From Neospora caninum Liverpool (taxonomy: Eukaryota > Apicomplexa > Conoidasida > Eucoccidiorida > Sarcocystidae), in the NCBI RefSeq assembly GCF_000208865.1, contig NC_018394.1, forward strand, positions 4,281,797 to 4,345,796: a stretch of 64,000 nucleotides of DNA, read 5' to 3'. Within the stretch, counting starts at the first letter, position 1. Each line of letters starts with the position of its first letter. The position numbers were made by a program, and so were the translations under genes. A model generated the notes under the pieces. That model was not told the origin of the DNA and did no database searches. It was given only the letters and a program-made list of their open reading frames with translations. Of the stretch, positions 34,001 through 45,745 are shown piece by piece.

Positions 34001-34910
34001 AGGAAGCAAACCTGGCGGCGAACTAGCTGTAGAAACAAGAGATTCCTAGGGGCGCGCATGCCTGTGGATCTGCATCGTGACGCTGGACGTCGTCTCAGGT
34101 CGATGCAGGTGAAAAAGGGAGATGGGAGCACCTTCCCTTCACTGAACCGATGCTCGGCTTTTTTTCTGTTTTGTTGCTAGGTGTGGAAGTGCAACTTCTT
34201 ACGACGCGTTTCTCCTACCAACCCCAATGGAGTGAAAAGTCCCTTTCCGTTCCTGTCCGTCTCGTGTCCCGTTCAAGTTGTGCAAAGCAACCTCGAGTGT
34301 ACGGTGTACAAAGCAGACAAAACCACTGGGAAGTCGTTTGCTGGTTCGACGCTAACACAAGGGCACGAAACCCGGTCTAAGTTTGACTTGGGCATCCAAT
34401 CTTGGCTTTCTGGTAGCTGATTCTCGTGTATTTGAGGAGATATCTACGTGCGCATGTTTACGCAGTGTGTCTGGTGTACGCTCGCACGAAAGCTCGGAAA
34501 TCGCTTTCGTCTCGGTGCTCGCTGTTTCTGCGTGCCTGATTCCTTCGTTTCCTTCGCGCGACTCTTCCTGTTTCAAGCTTTTGTTTCTCAGAGAGAGGCC
34601 GGTTTATTAGGAACGTGGTGTTTTCCTAAGCGGTTTTCGCAGCGTCAAACTAGCGTACCATATACACGGTTTCTTCTCCAATCGCGTGCGGTGTAGGAAC
34701 CTCAAATCTCTCTATTTCGTCCCACTGTTTGTATTTTGTCAAGGCTTTATTTCGTTGCCATTTCTGTCCCATTTTTCCCCTGGACGCGTTCTTCGTCACT
34801 TCTGCTTTTTCGATGACCCGGTGGTGTCCGTCCAGCGTGCTCGCGGCGAGAACCATCGTTGCCTTCCAGTTTTTCGGGTGACTTTGCTCTTTTCCCAAGT
34901 TCCAGCCACA
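31082..34910. other. Divergent intergenic region of 3.8 kb
   Basis: It lies between the giant gene (minus) and the RING-like gene (plus), so it should contain both promoters and 5' UTRs. Open frames such as 31511-32155 (+) are Arg/Lys/Thr-rich with no motif. It includes a (GT)n run at 33378-33394 and an AT-richer patch near 33.08-33.16 kb. I support no gene here. Confidence 0.5.
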
Positions 34911-35477
34911 ATGTCTGCAGAGGAATTCTTCCATGTTTCCGAATTCGCCCACGGCGATGGGTACCGCTGTTCGGAGAGTCCGACGGAAGCGCCGTCCACG
35001 GAGTCTTCTGACAGCGAAGACGCCGGGGACTTTGTTGTGACCTGGGACAGGAGACGTGGAACCTTGGAGGGAGAGTCCAGACGAGGCGGCCGAGTTCCCT
35101 CCAAGAGGCTGAGGTGTCTCTCCGTCTTTGAAAAGGACGAGAAAAAGCGGAAGCGAAACGCCGCGGGTTTGTGTGTGGATCCCGAGAGAGAGGCGTACCA
35201 CCTGGACCTGAGAGGAGGCGGCGATCGTCCCAGGGGAGGATCCATTGACTCCGACGACATGGAAGACTACAGCGGTCTGTCTTCCCGCAGACATTCGAGC
35301 AAAATCCTCGAGGTGCGGCCTACCACGTGCAAGTGCTGCGATCTGGCCCTTATCGACGAGACGGCCGCGTGTGTCGCGTGGAAATGCGGGTGTGAACCCG
35401 CAGCGAATTTGACTCACGGAGATGAGTGCCCCGTTTGCAGTTCTCTAGATCTCTCGGACGTTCCCCTTCTTGCCTAA
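34911..35477 (+). CDS. Small acidic protein with C-terminal RING-like Cys cluster
   Basis: Single exon, 188 aa, starting at ATG 34911 (cacaATGtct). The frame is open further upstream but has less protein-like composition, and the context at 34911 is better. Residues 1-60 are acidic (ESPTEAPSTESSDSEDAGD). A basic patch KRLRCLSVFEKDEKKRKRN at about 65-83 could be a nuclear signal. The last 45 residues hold the spacing C-x-C-C-x10-C-x4-C-x-C-x10-C-x2-C, with CKCCDLALIDETAACV, WKCGC and HGDECPVC. That resembles a degenerate RING or short zinc-binding module, so a role in protein-protein contact or ubiquitin transfer is possible but unproven. No intron is needed. Confidence 0.7.
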   Translation: MSAEEFFHVSEFAHGDGYRCSESPTEAPSTESSDSEDAGDFVVTWDRRRGTLEGESRRGGRVPSKRLRCLSVFEKDEKKRKRNAAGLCVDPEREAYHLDLRGGGDRPRGGSIDSDDMEDYSGLSSRRHSSKILEVRPTTCKCCDLALIDETAACVAWKCGCEPAANLTHGDECPVCSSLDLSDVPLLA

Positions 35478-38246
35478 CTGAAGGCCACAAAAGCAAGAGA
35501 GTACTGGAGTGTCCAAGCCCCTGTCTCTTTTTTTGTCGCTGGGACTGATGGTGCGTGGCAGCGGCGCCTCTCGGACGAAAAAGCCAGGCCAAACGTTCCC
35601 GGTTGGAGGGCTTCGAGCGTCGGCCCCGATCCTCCGGTTCCACTCTCAGCGAGTCACTTGACACAGGGAAACCGTTCTAAAAGATCCAAACAGAATGCCG
35701 TGGCACATTCTGGACTGGAATCCAAAACGTGTGAGCCAACAGCCGAAATGATGAAAGGGGAGTACGCGCCGTCGAAAATCAAGTGGAACTGTCGGCTGGA
35801 TGTACGATTGTCGCTCGTGTAAAGGGTAGAAAATACAGGGAAAAAGTAACTTCGGAAGAGCGAATGTGCCGGCTTATTTGGACGGCTGCTACGCAGGGCG
35901 GTGTCTCAACATGGGAGCGAAAAAAGCGCCAGCAATGAAGACGTAGCTGCTGGTGTCTGCGTGCTTCAGGCAATTGTTTTGAACATAACGAATCTGTATA
36001 AACGTACAATGTTTCGTACGTGGACCGAGTTTGGTATCTTCTGTAAATCAGGTCGTAGAGGAGTGTGGAAATCGGCAGTTGAAGGGAAGACTTGCGTTGT
36101 ATGTGGCTGTTTCACGGTTGTCCTTGTTTTCTCCTGGAACAAAAGGTTACCAACCAGGAAAACTTTTTCCCTAACGTACCCGATACCGTTCAACAGAACG
36201 TTGCAAATAGCAGCGTACACGTTTCCGCATGTCGCCGCACGCTGCTTCGCTTGTATCGGAGACTCTCAGGAGCTCTTGTATGGGCGTGGTCAGTTTGAGA
36301 TATCATTTCAACCCACTCGCAGAGTCAGACCAAACAACAATCTTACTGCCTTCCTCCCAAAGGAACGGCACGGAAACTTTTTCACACAAGCAGACCAGTA
36401 GGTTTCTCTGCTCCGTGTGCATTGCCAGATTTCCATTGGAACGGCCTTCTAGAAACCAGATAGAGCACTGCGAATCAACACGCAGAGTGTTTACGCGATG
36501 TCGACTGGACTTCGAACAGCTCCGTGCGCAGTTTAGTTCATTCCTCTGCATGCGGCTGCGGAGTAAGGCAGAAGACCGCTGCTTCTTTGTAGTCGAGGCG
36601 CTTTGGCAGTCTGCTCTTCTTGATGGAACCCTGTTTTTTGGCACGATGTTTATCACCGGCCTTTTCGAAGTGCACCGGAGGGATTCACCACTGTGTGCGG
36701 ATGCGGCGAGGTGGATTAAACCATAGCAATTTATTCACCTAATCCCGTGACGCTCCTCTTTCAATTCCCAGAAGCGACTACGTGTTCTTTTGACCTCGTG
36801 ACAAGGGCACTGAGACGTCACCTAAGAAGAGAACCGAGTGTTTCGGAACCTCCCGCGCCAAAAGGTGCCTTGACTGGCAGCGGCGGTGGAATCACGTGGA
36901 CACATGCCTCTATCTCGTCGAAATCTTTTTCAACGAACAAAATAGTCAGGCGTTCGCCCTTGTGAAATTCCTCTGCAATCCCTCGAATGGCAGATCGAAA
37001 ACACTTTGGTCGGTAACCCGGGACGATTAGGCTACTCCCTCTGTTTTGGTGTCAGGACTACGAGAAACTCTAATCGAAACTAAGACCACGAAACAGTCGC
37101 CGCTGCTCGGTTCTACAGTTTGTGCCACCGAATCAATAATACAGCGTTTTAGTCCACGAACCGAGTCCTTATTTCAGAGCGCTCACTCCACGAAAACAGT
37201 CGCACGATGCGCACGCTGTCACAGTTCAACCAGGGGATGTAGACCAGAGACAAGCTAGATTGGAGAGAATAACTTCCGGAGAAAAAGGAAGAATTGGAGG
37301 CTGCAAACAAGGCGCCTGCCTGTGTGTTAAGATCATGCACCCTGTCACTCTAGTTGGCCTACATCCATTCAGACACACATGTGTACGAGGACGTGTATAT
37401 ATATCTGCACCTACATATTCAGATGCAGCACAGTATTTGTCCATACGTACTTGTGTATGCGGGAATAAAGATATGTAGGTATGCATATGGATACATCCTT
37501 GATGAAACACTGGCAAGAACAAAGATGTTTGATTTTCGCCGGGTTGATTCAGCCAACAGAGCCCAGCGGGAGGGCCCGCGGTCCGGTTTTCGATCTCGAC
37601 AAGGACGTCCGGACGGAGTAAAAAATCTGCCTTGAGCGCAGAGCGTGTACAGATGAGTCTCTTTCAGGCTGCCTGGCGCGGTCGCCGTCGAGGTATTGGA
37701 GCGATGCGTTTCATATCTCTTTTAGTGGCGCGAGTCAGATGCCGGCTACCAAGACCTCCAGACACGTGAATACCTAGAGTTAGGGAGACTCCACCGAAAC
37801 CGGGTACAACAAGAGCCGGAAAAAAGCTGACGCGCCAACATTCGGGTATTCAAACGTCGAATCTCAAAAACGAATCCCTTAGTATATATTTGCATGCGCA
37901 AATGCATGCGTACCCCTTTCCCGTGAATCCTCTCCCGCTCACGTATTCGTAGGCGGATCTGTATATCTGGCCATGCGATGAAGGTACGCCCCGGATGTGA
38001 GCATGCACCATCTTGTTGACGCGTCGGCTGATCGCCGAGTCAGACGCAGGAAACGCGGAAAAAAGTCGTTTTCTACGACGTATACAGAAACCGAGATACA
38101 CGGCCAGAATTCCGCAAGTATCTCCCTGTCTCTAACAGTTACTTGCTGTATGCAACCTTCTTTCGTCGACCATGCTTTCACTCGTACACACATATGTGCC
38201 TACATACAAATATACCTGTGAAGGTACGCTTTGGTGTGCCCTCTTC
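35478..38246. other. Convergent intergenic region of 2.8 kb
   Basis: Between the RING-like gene (+) and the IspF gene (-). Short frames, for example 36229-36726 (+), have no recognisable domain. The right-hand part carries a closely spaced pair of TGCATGC sites (37891-37909), reported as a finding. Otherwise I see nothing. Confidence 0.45.
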
Positions 38247-40529
38247 CTAGGACAAGCTGTCGAAATCGCCTTTTTCGCAGCTGCATGCCTCTCCTTTCCG
38301 CTCCGTTCCGTCGGCCTCTGTGAAGAGCGTGAGCACGACGTGGCAGGCGACTGCTTCCTTCCTTCCAATTGGCCCGACTCTCTCACTTGTTTTGGCTTTG
38401 ATGCTCACGGCGGCGGTCGGCACTTGTAGCAGTGCCGCGACATTTTCTCGCATTTTTTGCTTTCGGATGCGCCCGAATTTCAGTCCCTCAAAGACCACAG
38501 TCGCGTCCACGTTCCCCACAGTCCACCCTGGATGCTTCGCGCGCACTGTCTCCAACGCTCTCGCCACCAGAAGGGACGACGAAACGCCGCGGAAGTCCGG
38601 ATTCGAGTCCGAAAAATGCTCGCCAATGTCGCCCAAAGAGAAAGCTCCAAACAGAGAGTCGCACACTGCATGCAGAAGAACGTCTCCGTCGGAATGTGCC
38701 ACGACGCCGAACGAGTTCTGCACGGCCGGCGGACAAAGGGATGACGACGGAGAAGACGGAGAAGAAGAGGAAGAAGGAGACGAAGAAGGGGGAGAAGACG
38801 GAGAAGAAGAAGGGGAAGAAGATGGAGAAGAAGAGGGAGAAGCGTCTGTCCGCGCGGGAATATGGTCGGCTTGGAAGAGTGGAGAAAACCAGGCTCTGAC
38901 TGATTTGTGTTGCGTGTCGGGTTTTCCGGGTTCCTTGGAAAAAGTGGCGAACTGCGCGGTTCTCGTGCACCACGAGAGGAGGCTACCGTGCGCTTTGGCC
39001 AGCAACGCAGTGAGGCTGTGCACGATGGAGCGGACTGCGGGAGCGCTCCGACAGAACAGAAATTTGTCGAAAGTTCCCGCCTTCGTCTTCTCCGGGGGGA
39101 CCGATATGCACACGCCTCCAATGACGAGGGGGCCTGCAACAAGAACATATCCACGGGAAAGGCAAGGGAACTACGAGCTTCAGCCTCTCCTTCGACAGAG
39201 GGAATCAGAGTGAGCACTGCACACCAGACGCTCTCTACAAGAGCCGGGAGAAAACGTCCAAACGTTGTTGGGAGGCGTGAGAAGACACCCCGCGTGAAAA
39301 GGACTAAGAAGTGGGCGCGTCCTCTCCTACGGCAGAAACCGGCTGCCAGCCGGAGTTTGTTTCCTCGCAAGATGACTCCGGTCTTCATCCGCGAGACACG
39401 CCCTCGGAAATGTACAACTCCAGCACGAGAGAGCGACCGCACCAACGAGTATGAACAAGGCGAGGCGTACGCACATTTTTGCGAGAGCCACAGCTGTGTC
39501 AAGGCATCTCGTGGTACAGATTGTGCATGCCGTGTACAAAAAACGGACTCCACGCTCAAACAGGCGACTTGAAGTTGCCTATTTCTCACTCTGTCTCCGT
39601 TTTGTTTCGCCCGTTTTCAGACCGTCTTCGTTGCGTGCGCGACTCTATGTCCTTCACCCATCGGTGTCTGTGCTTGGCAGCCACTGCGTTCTGTGCTCGG
39701 GAAAATGTGTTTTTGCTCGAGATGAAGAAAACACGAAGAGACAGCTGCGTGTGTAGCTGAATAGCGCTCCTTAACAACTTAGCTGCGTTTGCTCGGTAAC
39801 CTCAGTGATCGCACCTGTTGCCTCGTTCGGGTTCATGGTGATTCTGTGGAGATCGTATCCGTGGCCGACTCGGAACTGAACCCTCCTCGCGTGTTCGTCC
39901 CTCGCCGTTCCTCTCCAAACCCGTCCGTCGCCTTCTCTCGGCGTCTCCCCTGCGCCACGTGGACTGCAAGAGAGAGAAGGAGAGAGAGAAGAGCGAGGAG
40001 AGAGAGAAGAAGAGACAGACTGACGCGTCGAACGAGAAGAAACGGAAGAGGCCGGAAGAAAGGAGAAAGGAGAGAGAGGAAGAGAGGGGAGGAAACCGAC
40101 AGGTGGGAAACGGGAAGACGGCCCGCGCAAAGAATTTATCGGAGACAGAGACGGTGAGGAAGAAGGAAAAGGATACGATTGTGGAGCGAGAACAGACCAT
40201 AAAGGCGAGGCGCGATAGGACGAGGAGATGAGGGGGGCATTTGTAGACTGAAGAAAAAAGGAAAGAGAGGGAGAGCGAAGTAAGGCCCAGGCAGTGCCTC
40301 CAACGGACGCCCTGCGACTGTCGCTTCGAACGGCCTTTGCCTCGACGGCGCCTAACCATGAAAAGAACGACGAGAATGAAGAAAGAGAAGAACCGGCTGA
40401 AAAACACGACGAAGGCGAAAGAGAAGGAGAGTCGCAAAGACGCGGCGAGAGCGGCAAGCAGAGAAAGAGGAGCGCGAGCAAGAACGCCGCGGAAGACGCA
40501 GGGAACGGAATCAGGGGATTACGCGACAT
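38247..40529 (-). CDS. ispF: 2-C-methyl-D-erythritol 2,4-cyclodiphosphate synthase (apicoplast IspF)
   Basis: IspF converts CDP-ME 2-phosphate to the cyclic diphosphate in the non-mevalonate isoprenoid pathway, which in apicomplexans runs in the apicoplast. Two exons, 40529-39815 and 39133-38247, join in phase to 533 aa. The junction rebuilds the signature: RVGHGYDLHRI (metal ligands Asp226 and His228), then GPLVIGGVCI. Exon 2 continues with AHSDGDVLLHAVCDSLFGA (His385, third metal ligand), LGDIGEHFSDSN, NVDATVVFE, and SIKAKTSERVGPIGRKEAVA, all conserved IspF blocks. The start MSRNPL is followed by a hydrophobic signal (AAFLLALLFLCLPL) and a long Ser/Arg-rich stretch, as in apicoplast leaders; an alternative ATG lies at 40574. 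Odd: about 120 extra residues with a Ser-Pro repeat separate GGV and AHSDGD. They could be a genuine insertion or a retained intron. Confidence 0.93.
38745..38848. repeat. Purine-rich short repeat encoding the Ser/Pro run of IspF
   Basis: On the plus strand it reads as repeated GGAGAAGACGGAGAAGAAG-like units. On the minus (coding) strand it encodes alternating SSPSS units inside the extra segment of IspF. Confidence 0.85.
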
Positions 40530-42036
40530 CTTTGGAGAAGAAACGCTGCAGGGTGAAGAGGACAGCTGCGTCATTTTCAAAAAAGAAAAAGGGGCGAGAA
40601 GAACAACAAGAGGAAGCACAAGAAGAGAAAGGCAGCGTAGACGCTGCAAGGAACAGCTTCTCAAGGAACGAAAGGAAAAACAGAAAAAAGGACGAAGCGA
40701 AGACAGAGAGGCAAAAACGCGTTAGGGGAAGAAGAGCCGAGAGGAACGAAAGAGATTTGAGAACTGGAAGAGCTCTGAGGAAGGGAAGAGATGTGAGAGA
40801 TGCAGCAGGAAAGCAGGGACAGAAACGGGTGTCTCTCTTCATGTCTGCGGCTGCTAATAAAGCGTGCGTGTCCCCCCCCCCCCCTCCCTCAGTCGTAGGA
40901 AGAGACGCCGCACGCACAGCTGATGAAAGAGAAGAGAGATGTGGAGGAGAAAAAGATACAGAAGTGAAGTTTTCCTTCTCGCGTTGGCCGCCGTTTTCCA
41001 CTCTGCCATCTGCCGGCTGCGCGACGCGCAGAGGCCCGCAGAAGACAAAAAACGGGACGCGGAGACAGCCGAAAAAGAGACGGAAGCAAAGAGAAAGCTC
41101 TATAGGCTAGGAAGAAAACCCAGAAACAGACAGGAGGCTGTGAGAAGAATAAAAAACAAATAAATAGGGGAGGAAAAGGGAAGAGAAAAGGGAGTCGAGG
41201 AAATTCCCTGGCGAAAGACAGAGACAGGGGAGGAGACACAGGACGAGGGAGAGACGGGCGAGAGAGCGGCGAAGACGCATCGACAGTGGGGGCGAGGGAG
41301 AGGGGAGCAAAGGAAGAGAAACAACCGAAAAAGAGAGAAACTCCTTCTCTGCTTCCACGTTTGTGTATTTACTCCTCGACGACGGCGAGGCTCCACGGCC
41401 CAGCGGAGACACGGCGGGCGCGCGCCACACCACGCGGGCGACTCTGAGAAGACAGTGTGGCCTTAGCAGAGGGAGATCGAAAACGAAAAGCGAACCTTTT
41501 CCTCTCCCTGCGAAAGAATGCTTTTTTTCCAGCTCTCTCTTTAACGCGTTCGGAAGGCGGGAGAAAAAGCTCGGGAAAATGCAAACGGGAAAAACCAAGT
41601 CGTGCGCTTTTCTTCGCGAGGGCGACACACTAGCTGTAGAGCCGCCGCGAACAGCGGAGAGATAAAAGCGAGGATCAAAAGCAATGGAGTCGATATACAC
41701 AATGCGACAGTCTTTGTGTGATGCGAACTAAAAAAAACACGAAAGAGGCCGAGCAGGCAACAGCCAAGGTCTATTCCGCTTGTCGTGACCATGTCGTCTG
41801 GAAAAAGAATGAAAAAAGGTATCCCCTGGAAGATGAAGAACAATGGCCACACAGCCTGCGGTTCTTCATGCAGCTGTCCGAATGAAATCGAACTCCTCCA
41901 AGACATATCTGTATCTATGTATATAAGTATATACGTATACGCCTGTATGCATATATACGTCTACCTGCATATTTAGACATATATATATATATATACATAA
42001 ATACAAGCATGTAAATATGCATACGTAGGTGTATGA

Positions 42037-42070
<34 letters not shown>

Positions 42071-43657
42071 CCGACAGCACACGGGTGGGAAGCACGGGTG
42101 TCGTGGGTCTTTCAGTCACAGAAAATCTGTTTTTAAACACATGGCCTTGCTTGCGCGGCCTCCGGCAAGGGCGTTGCGAGGCGTTCGAAAGATCCGGCAA
42201 AAGGAAACCGCTGCAGTTTTAGGTGTTTCAAAACGCAGAGATCCTGGCTGTAGGTCCGTAGGTCCATGAGATGCAAAGAGAGGGGTGGTGCCTGCAAAAA
42301 AAGAAACTACTCAAAGAATCGAAATTGTGAGCTGTGTTTTCGTGTTCTTCGCAAGAGCAAAGGTTCTCTCAGGACAGCAAAGTGGTGTGTGTTTGCACAG
42401 CACAGATTGACGCGAATTGGTTCTACTCAGTCTCGCTCGCAAACTGCGCATACACCCAGCGGCGACGCGACACTCTCCTGTTTCCAGAAAACGGCGACGG
42501 GGTTCCTCGCTTGTTTCTTTTTCGCGGCGGAGGAACAGAGAGCCCGACTCGCCAGCAGTCTGTGCTTCACTCGCAAGGCGAGAAAGCTTCTCGCTTCGGA
42601 GAGCGCGCAGAATCACAAAGGGCCATGTCCCCTGATTCTGACCTCAACACGTATACACATTTAAGTACGTGTTTACATATTTATGCGTATACAAGTCCAT
42701 TTTCCTTTGAATCCACACGTTTGAATGGTTTGGGATGCACGTGTGGCTGAAACTGGGCATAGATCTACGCGCGTCGATCAGGAACTGTGTGTTTTATGCC
42801 GAAAGACTCTGACGTTCGCGAAAGATGTGAGAAGTGAAGGAATGTGTTTCATAGCCGCGCGTTTTCACGAAATCTTTTTTGTGAGAGTGGCTCCTCAGCA
42901 ACAGCGGCCGTTGAGCACTTTGACCTGTCTCTCGCCTTTCGCTTCTCCCTCACTTTTCCGCAGCTCTTTATCTTTTTTAACATGTTCCTCGAGTTCGAGA
43001 AGACGTTTCCTTCCCGGTTCCTTGAACCACATACGCGTGACAAGGAAAGGAGCCAACTTTCGGACAAAAACTGAGGAACGCGAAAAGAGACCGACAGCCG
43101 AACGAAGCGAAGATCATCGCATCGGTACCCCCTTGACGCAAATCAGCGTTGATGCTATCTATACTGCCTGTCGACTCGCCCACGATTTGATCCTGTTTAT
43201 GGTGTAAGGTAAGTAGAGGCGCTCTGAGGCTAACCGTCGGGCCGGGGTACGTGGATCGTTTGCTCCATAAAGTTTTCCTTCCTCTCTGTTTTTGCTGTCC
43301 CTCGTTTCGCTGCGTTTCACTCTCCACACCTGCGTGCGATAAGCCCTCGGAAAAGATATGATCAAGAGATCCGCCACCGCGCGTTCGATCTCTTCGCGGG
43401 CCACCAAACGGCGCTGTCAAGACACTGCATTCACTTCCATTCACTTCCAGTCCCCGTTCTCAACGTTTCCTCTCTTGCTGTTCGCCTCTCTGGCGTGGGA
43501 CGCCGGGCATCTGCACAAACCGAGGCATATGAAGACAAAAAGGCTCTTTTTGTTCACTCTCGAGAAACCCCAGAAACACGAGGGAGAGAGCGCGAGGGCG
43601 GGGCGAGGAGCAAGTAGGAGTGCGTTTCTCTTTCGGAGACGTTGGACGTTTCGTTTC
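40530..43657. other. Intergenic region upstream of IspF
   Basis: About 3.1 kb between two minus-strand genes. The left part (40.5-41.4 kb) is strongly purine-rich on the plus strand, so Lys/Arg/Glu frames there are not convincing. It includes a C13 homopolymer (40872-40884) and a TA array at 42039-42069. No gene is supported; IspF 5' UTR and promoter and the YbaK-gene 3' UTR are expected. Confidence 0.45.
42039..42069. repeat. (AT)n microsatellite
   Basis: An uninterrupted alternating AT tract of about 30 bases, with a second shorter run at 41978-41995. Confidence 0.95.
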
Positions 43658-44763
43658 TCAGTTTCCTTCATTCGTCGTCGCTTCCTGTTCGAAGCAAACA
43701 GACCCGACGAGAGGGTCAAAGACGCGGAGGAGGTCGGCGACAGACACTCTGAGTTTTAGATCGACTTCGCCGCCTCCGAGCCACACCAAAGGAGGATCGA
43801 GCTCGAGAATCGGTGAATCGACAATGACGGGGATGTCTGTCTTCGAGGCAAAGGGCGTCACGGCGTTGTAGACAAAGCCTGTCAGTTCTTCGCTCGTTTT
43901 GCAGAAATTGAAATTCAACTTCTTGTTCCCCAGTTTCAGGCCGCGCTGTAGAGACCACGCAACGACTGTCCACATTTGTTCATGCACAGAGAGAAATGCT
44001 TCACCCTCCATCTACTTTCCATAGATACATGCATGGACGAACCCATTTGCAAGTCGCCTGCCACACGCTCACAGGTGCCCATGTGTCGGTAGGCGCCGAC
44101 CGGATTCGGAAGAACCATCCTTCCTCATGATACCGGGGACACAACGAAGGAGGAGAGAGAGAAGATGGAGAAGGAGAAAGATAAGAAGCAGAGGGAGAGA
44201 AAGAAGAGAAGGAAAAAGCGAAAGAAAGACGAGAAGGAAAAAGCGAAAGAAAGACGAGAAGGACGGAAAAGGCGAGGCACGACGAGAAAGAAGAAGAGAG
44301 TGAGGAAGAACAAGAAGGAATTGACGAGGAAAAGTAAGAGGCGTTCTCACTTCCGCATTGAGCTGCTTGACTAAGTCCTTCACGCGTTCGCCGTTGACCT
44401 TCCTCTGGTACTGGACAACAATCATGTAGTATTTGCTGTTCAGCTTGTCATCTACACCTGCACCAGGAACGGAAATGGAACGCACCTGTCCCGTGCGCAT
44501 TTGTCCACATGCCCCTAGTTACTGGGTCCCCAATCCTCACATACATGTCTTCACCTGTCTACATTCAGCCAGGTAAACTCGCCGTCTCGTTCTGCCCAGC
44601 TGTGTCCGTCTAGATCTGCAGGGGTCTGCCTCTCTCTGGCCATCTAGAAAGACGTATGGAAGACAGAGACGGACGGTTGTGCGCAGAATACCACAGAAGA
44701 GAGACCGGTAAGTAACCGATACTGCCGTCATACTTATGTATATATATACATATATACATATAC

Positions 44764-44794
<31 letters not shown>

Positions 44795-45488
44795 CATGTG
44801 TAGGTGGGTATCTCGGTAGGTAAGCACTAGTGACGTGTGCGAAGTATACTTATCCTCTATGGCCACATATGCATGGATCCACGTAGAGAGAGCGGGAAGT
44901 AGATGGGGAGGAAATGGGGAGGAGGGAAGTGAAATCACGTTCACTGTAGACGTGCATGCAAATGTGTTTAAGACTTTGGGCGGCCACGAAGTGCGAGAGA
45001 GGGCGTTTTGCTGGGTTTTTGCGTTTTTTCTCCTCGCTCGATCCGGCCTGTTTCTCACCTGTGTGTCGAGTGTTTTCCATGACGACGGTTTTGCATAAGT
45101 GGTAGGTCGAGGGCGCCTTCAGCAAATCGATTCTCTGCTGTAAAGTGAGGTCGTAGTAGCAAGAAGCTACGCGAACAAGAGAAAAGTCGTCGACGCGATG
45201 CTTCGCCAAGAACGCCTTCATCCTCTCTTCCATCGCAGGACACAAAGAACAGAAGGAAAAAGTCGAGGGAGAACAGACCGACAGCTGAGAGGCAGTGGTG
45301 GACGGTGTGCCTTCCTTCTCAGTTTGAGGCGGAGCGGAGACAGCAAAGCTTCCCTCGGGCGAAAACCCGCCGTCGACCCCCTCCATCTTTGTTCTCCCGC
45401 CTCTTTTCACCGCCCACTTCTCGTGAATCCGCCGCACCGTTGCGTCGTCGCTCCTCAAAGAGAGAAGAAAACGAAAAACAGGCAGCAT
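43658..45488 (-). CDS. YbaK/ProX aminoacyl-tRNA editing-domain protein
   Basis: Three exons, 45488-45059, 44457-44351 and 43945-43658, join in phase to 274 aa. The domain is the stand-alone YbaK/ProX fold, whose best-known members hydrolyse mischarged aminoacyl-tRNA in trans; the eukaryotic subgroup's substrate is uncertain. Visible blocks are LVRVASCYYDLTLQQRIDLL, HLCKTVVMENTRH, NSKYYMIVVQYQRKV, then ELTGFVYNAVTPFASKTDIP and VWLGGGEVDLKLRVS. The last is typical of YbaK domains (substrate-pocket Lys and the GGG loop). Residues 1-95 are less conserved and carry a Ser/Thr-rich stretch. The initiator is uncertain: the ATG at 45488 lies beside a TTTGAG| site that could be an acceptor, and the DNA immediately upstream is a 35-bp minisatellite. 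The first intron holds a TA tract and the second a purine-rich tract. With the Sen34-like gene it is the second tRNA-related gene here. Confidence 0.88.
44155..44335. repeat. Purine-rich tract with a direct repeat in the YbaK-gene intron
   Basis: An almost pure A/G plus-strand tract. Around 44204-44262 a unit resembling gaaaaagcgaaagaaagacga occurs twice in tandem. It lies between the exons ending at 44351 and starting at 43945. Confidence 0.85.
44736..44794. repeat. TA/GA microsatellite in the first YbaK-gene intron
   Basis: TATATA runs with CATA interruptions pass into GAGAGAGA near 44782. Confidence 0.9.
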
Positions 45489-45495
45489 AGATAGA

Positions 45496-45745
45496 GACAG
45501 CAGGACGGGAAGAAAGGAAAGAGACAGGGAGACAGCAGGACGGGAAGAAAGAACAGAGATAGAGGGACAGCAGGACGGGAAGAAAGAACAGAGACAGAGA
45601 GACAGCAGGACGGGAAGAAAGAACAGAGACAGAGAGACAGCAGGACGGGAAGAAAGAACCGAGACAGAGAGACAGCAGGACGGGAAGAAAGAACAGAGAC
45701 AGAGAGACAGCAGGACGGGAAGAAAGAAAAGAGACAGAGAAGACA
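45496..45745. repeat. 35-bp minisatellite, seven copies
   Basis: The start of the unit, GACAGCAGGACGGGAAGAAA, recurs at 45496, 45531, 45566, 45601, 45636, 45671 and 45706, an exact 35-base period. The third quarter of the unit varies slightly. A diverged copy begins near 45783. The unit is purine-only apart from C at fixed places. Confidence 0.95.

Noticed and set aside
40337..41110. Plus-strand Lys/Arg/Glu-rich frame opposite the IspF leader
   Set aside because: It follows from the purine-rich composition and overlaps the well-supported IspF first exon on the other strand.
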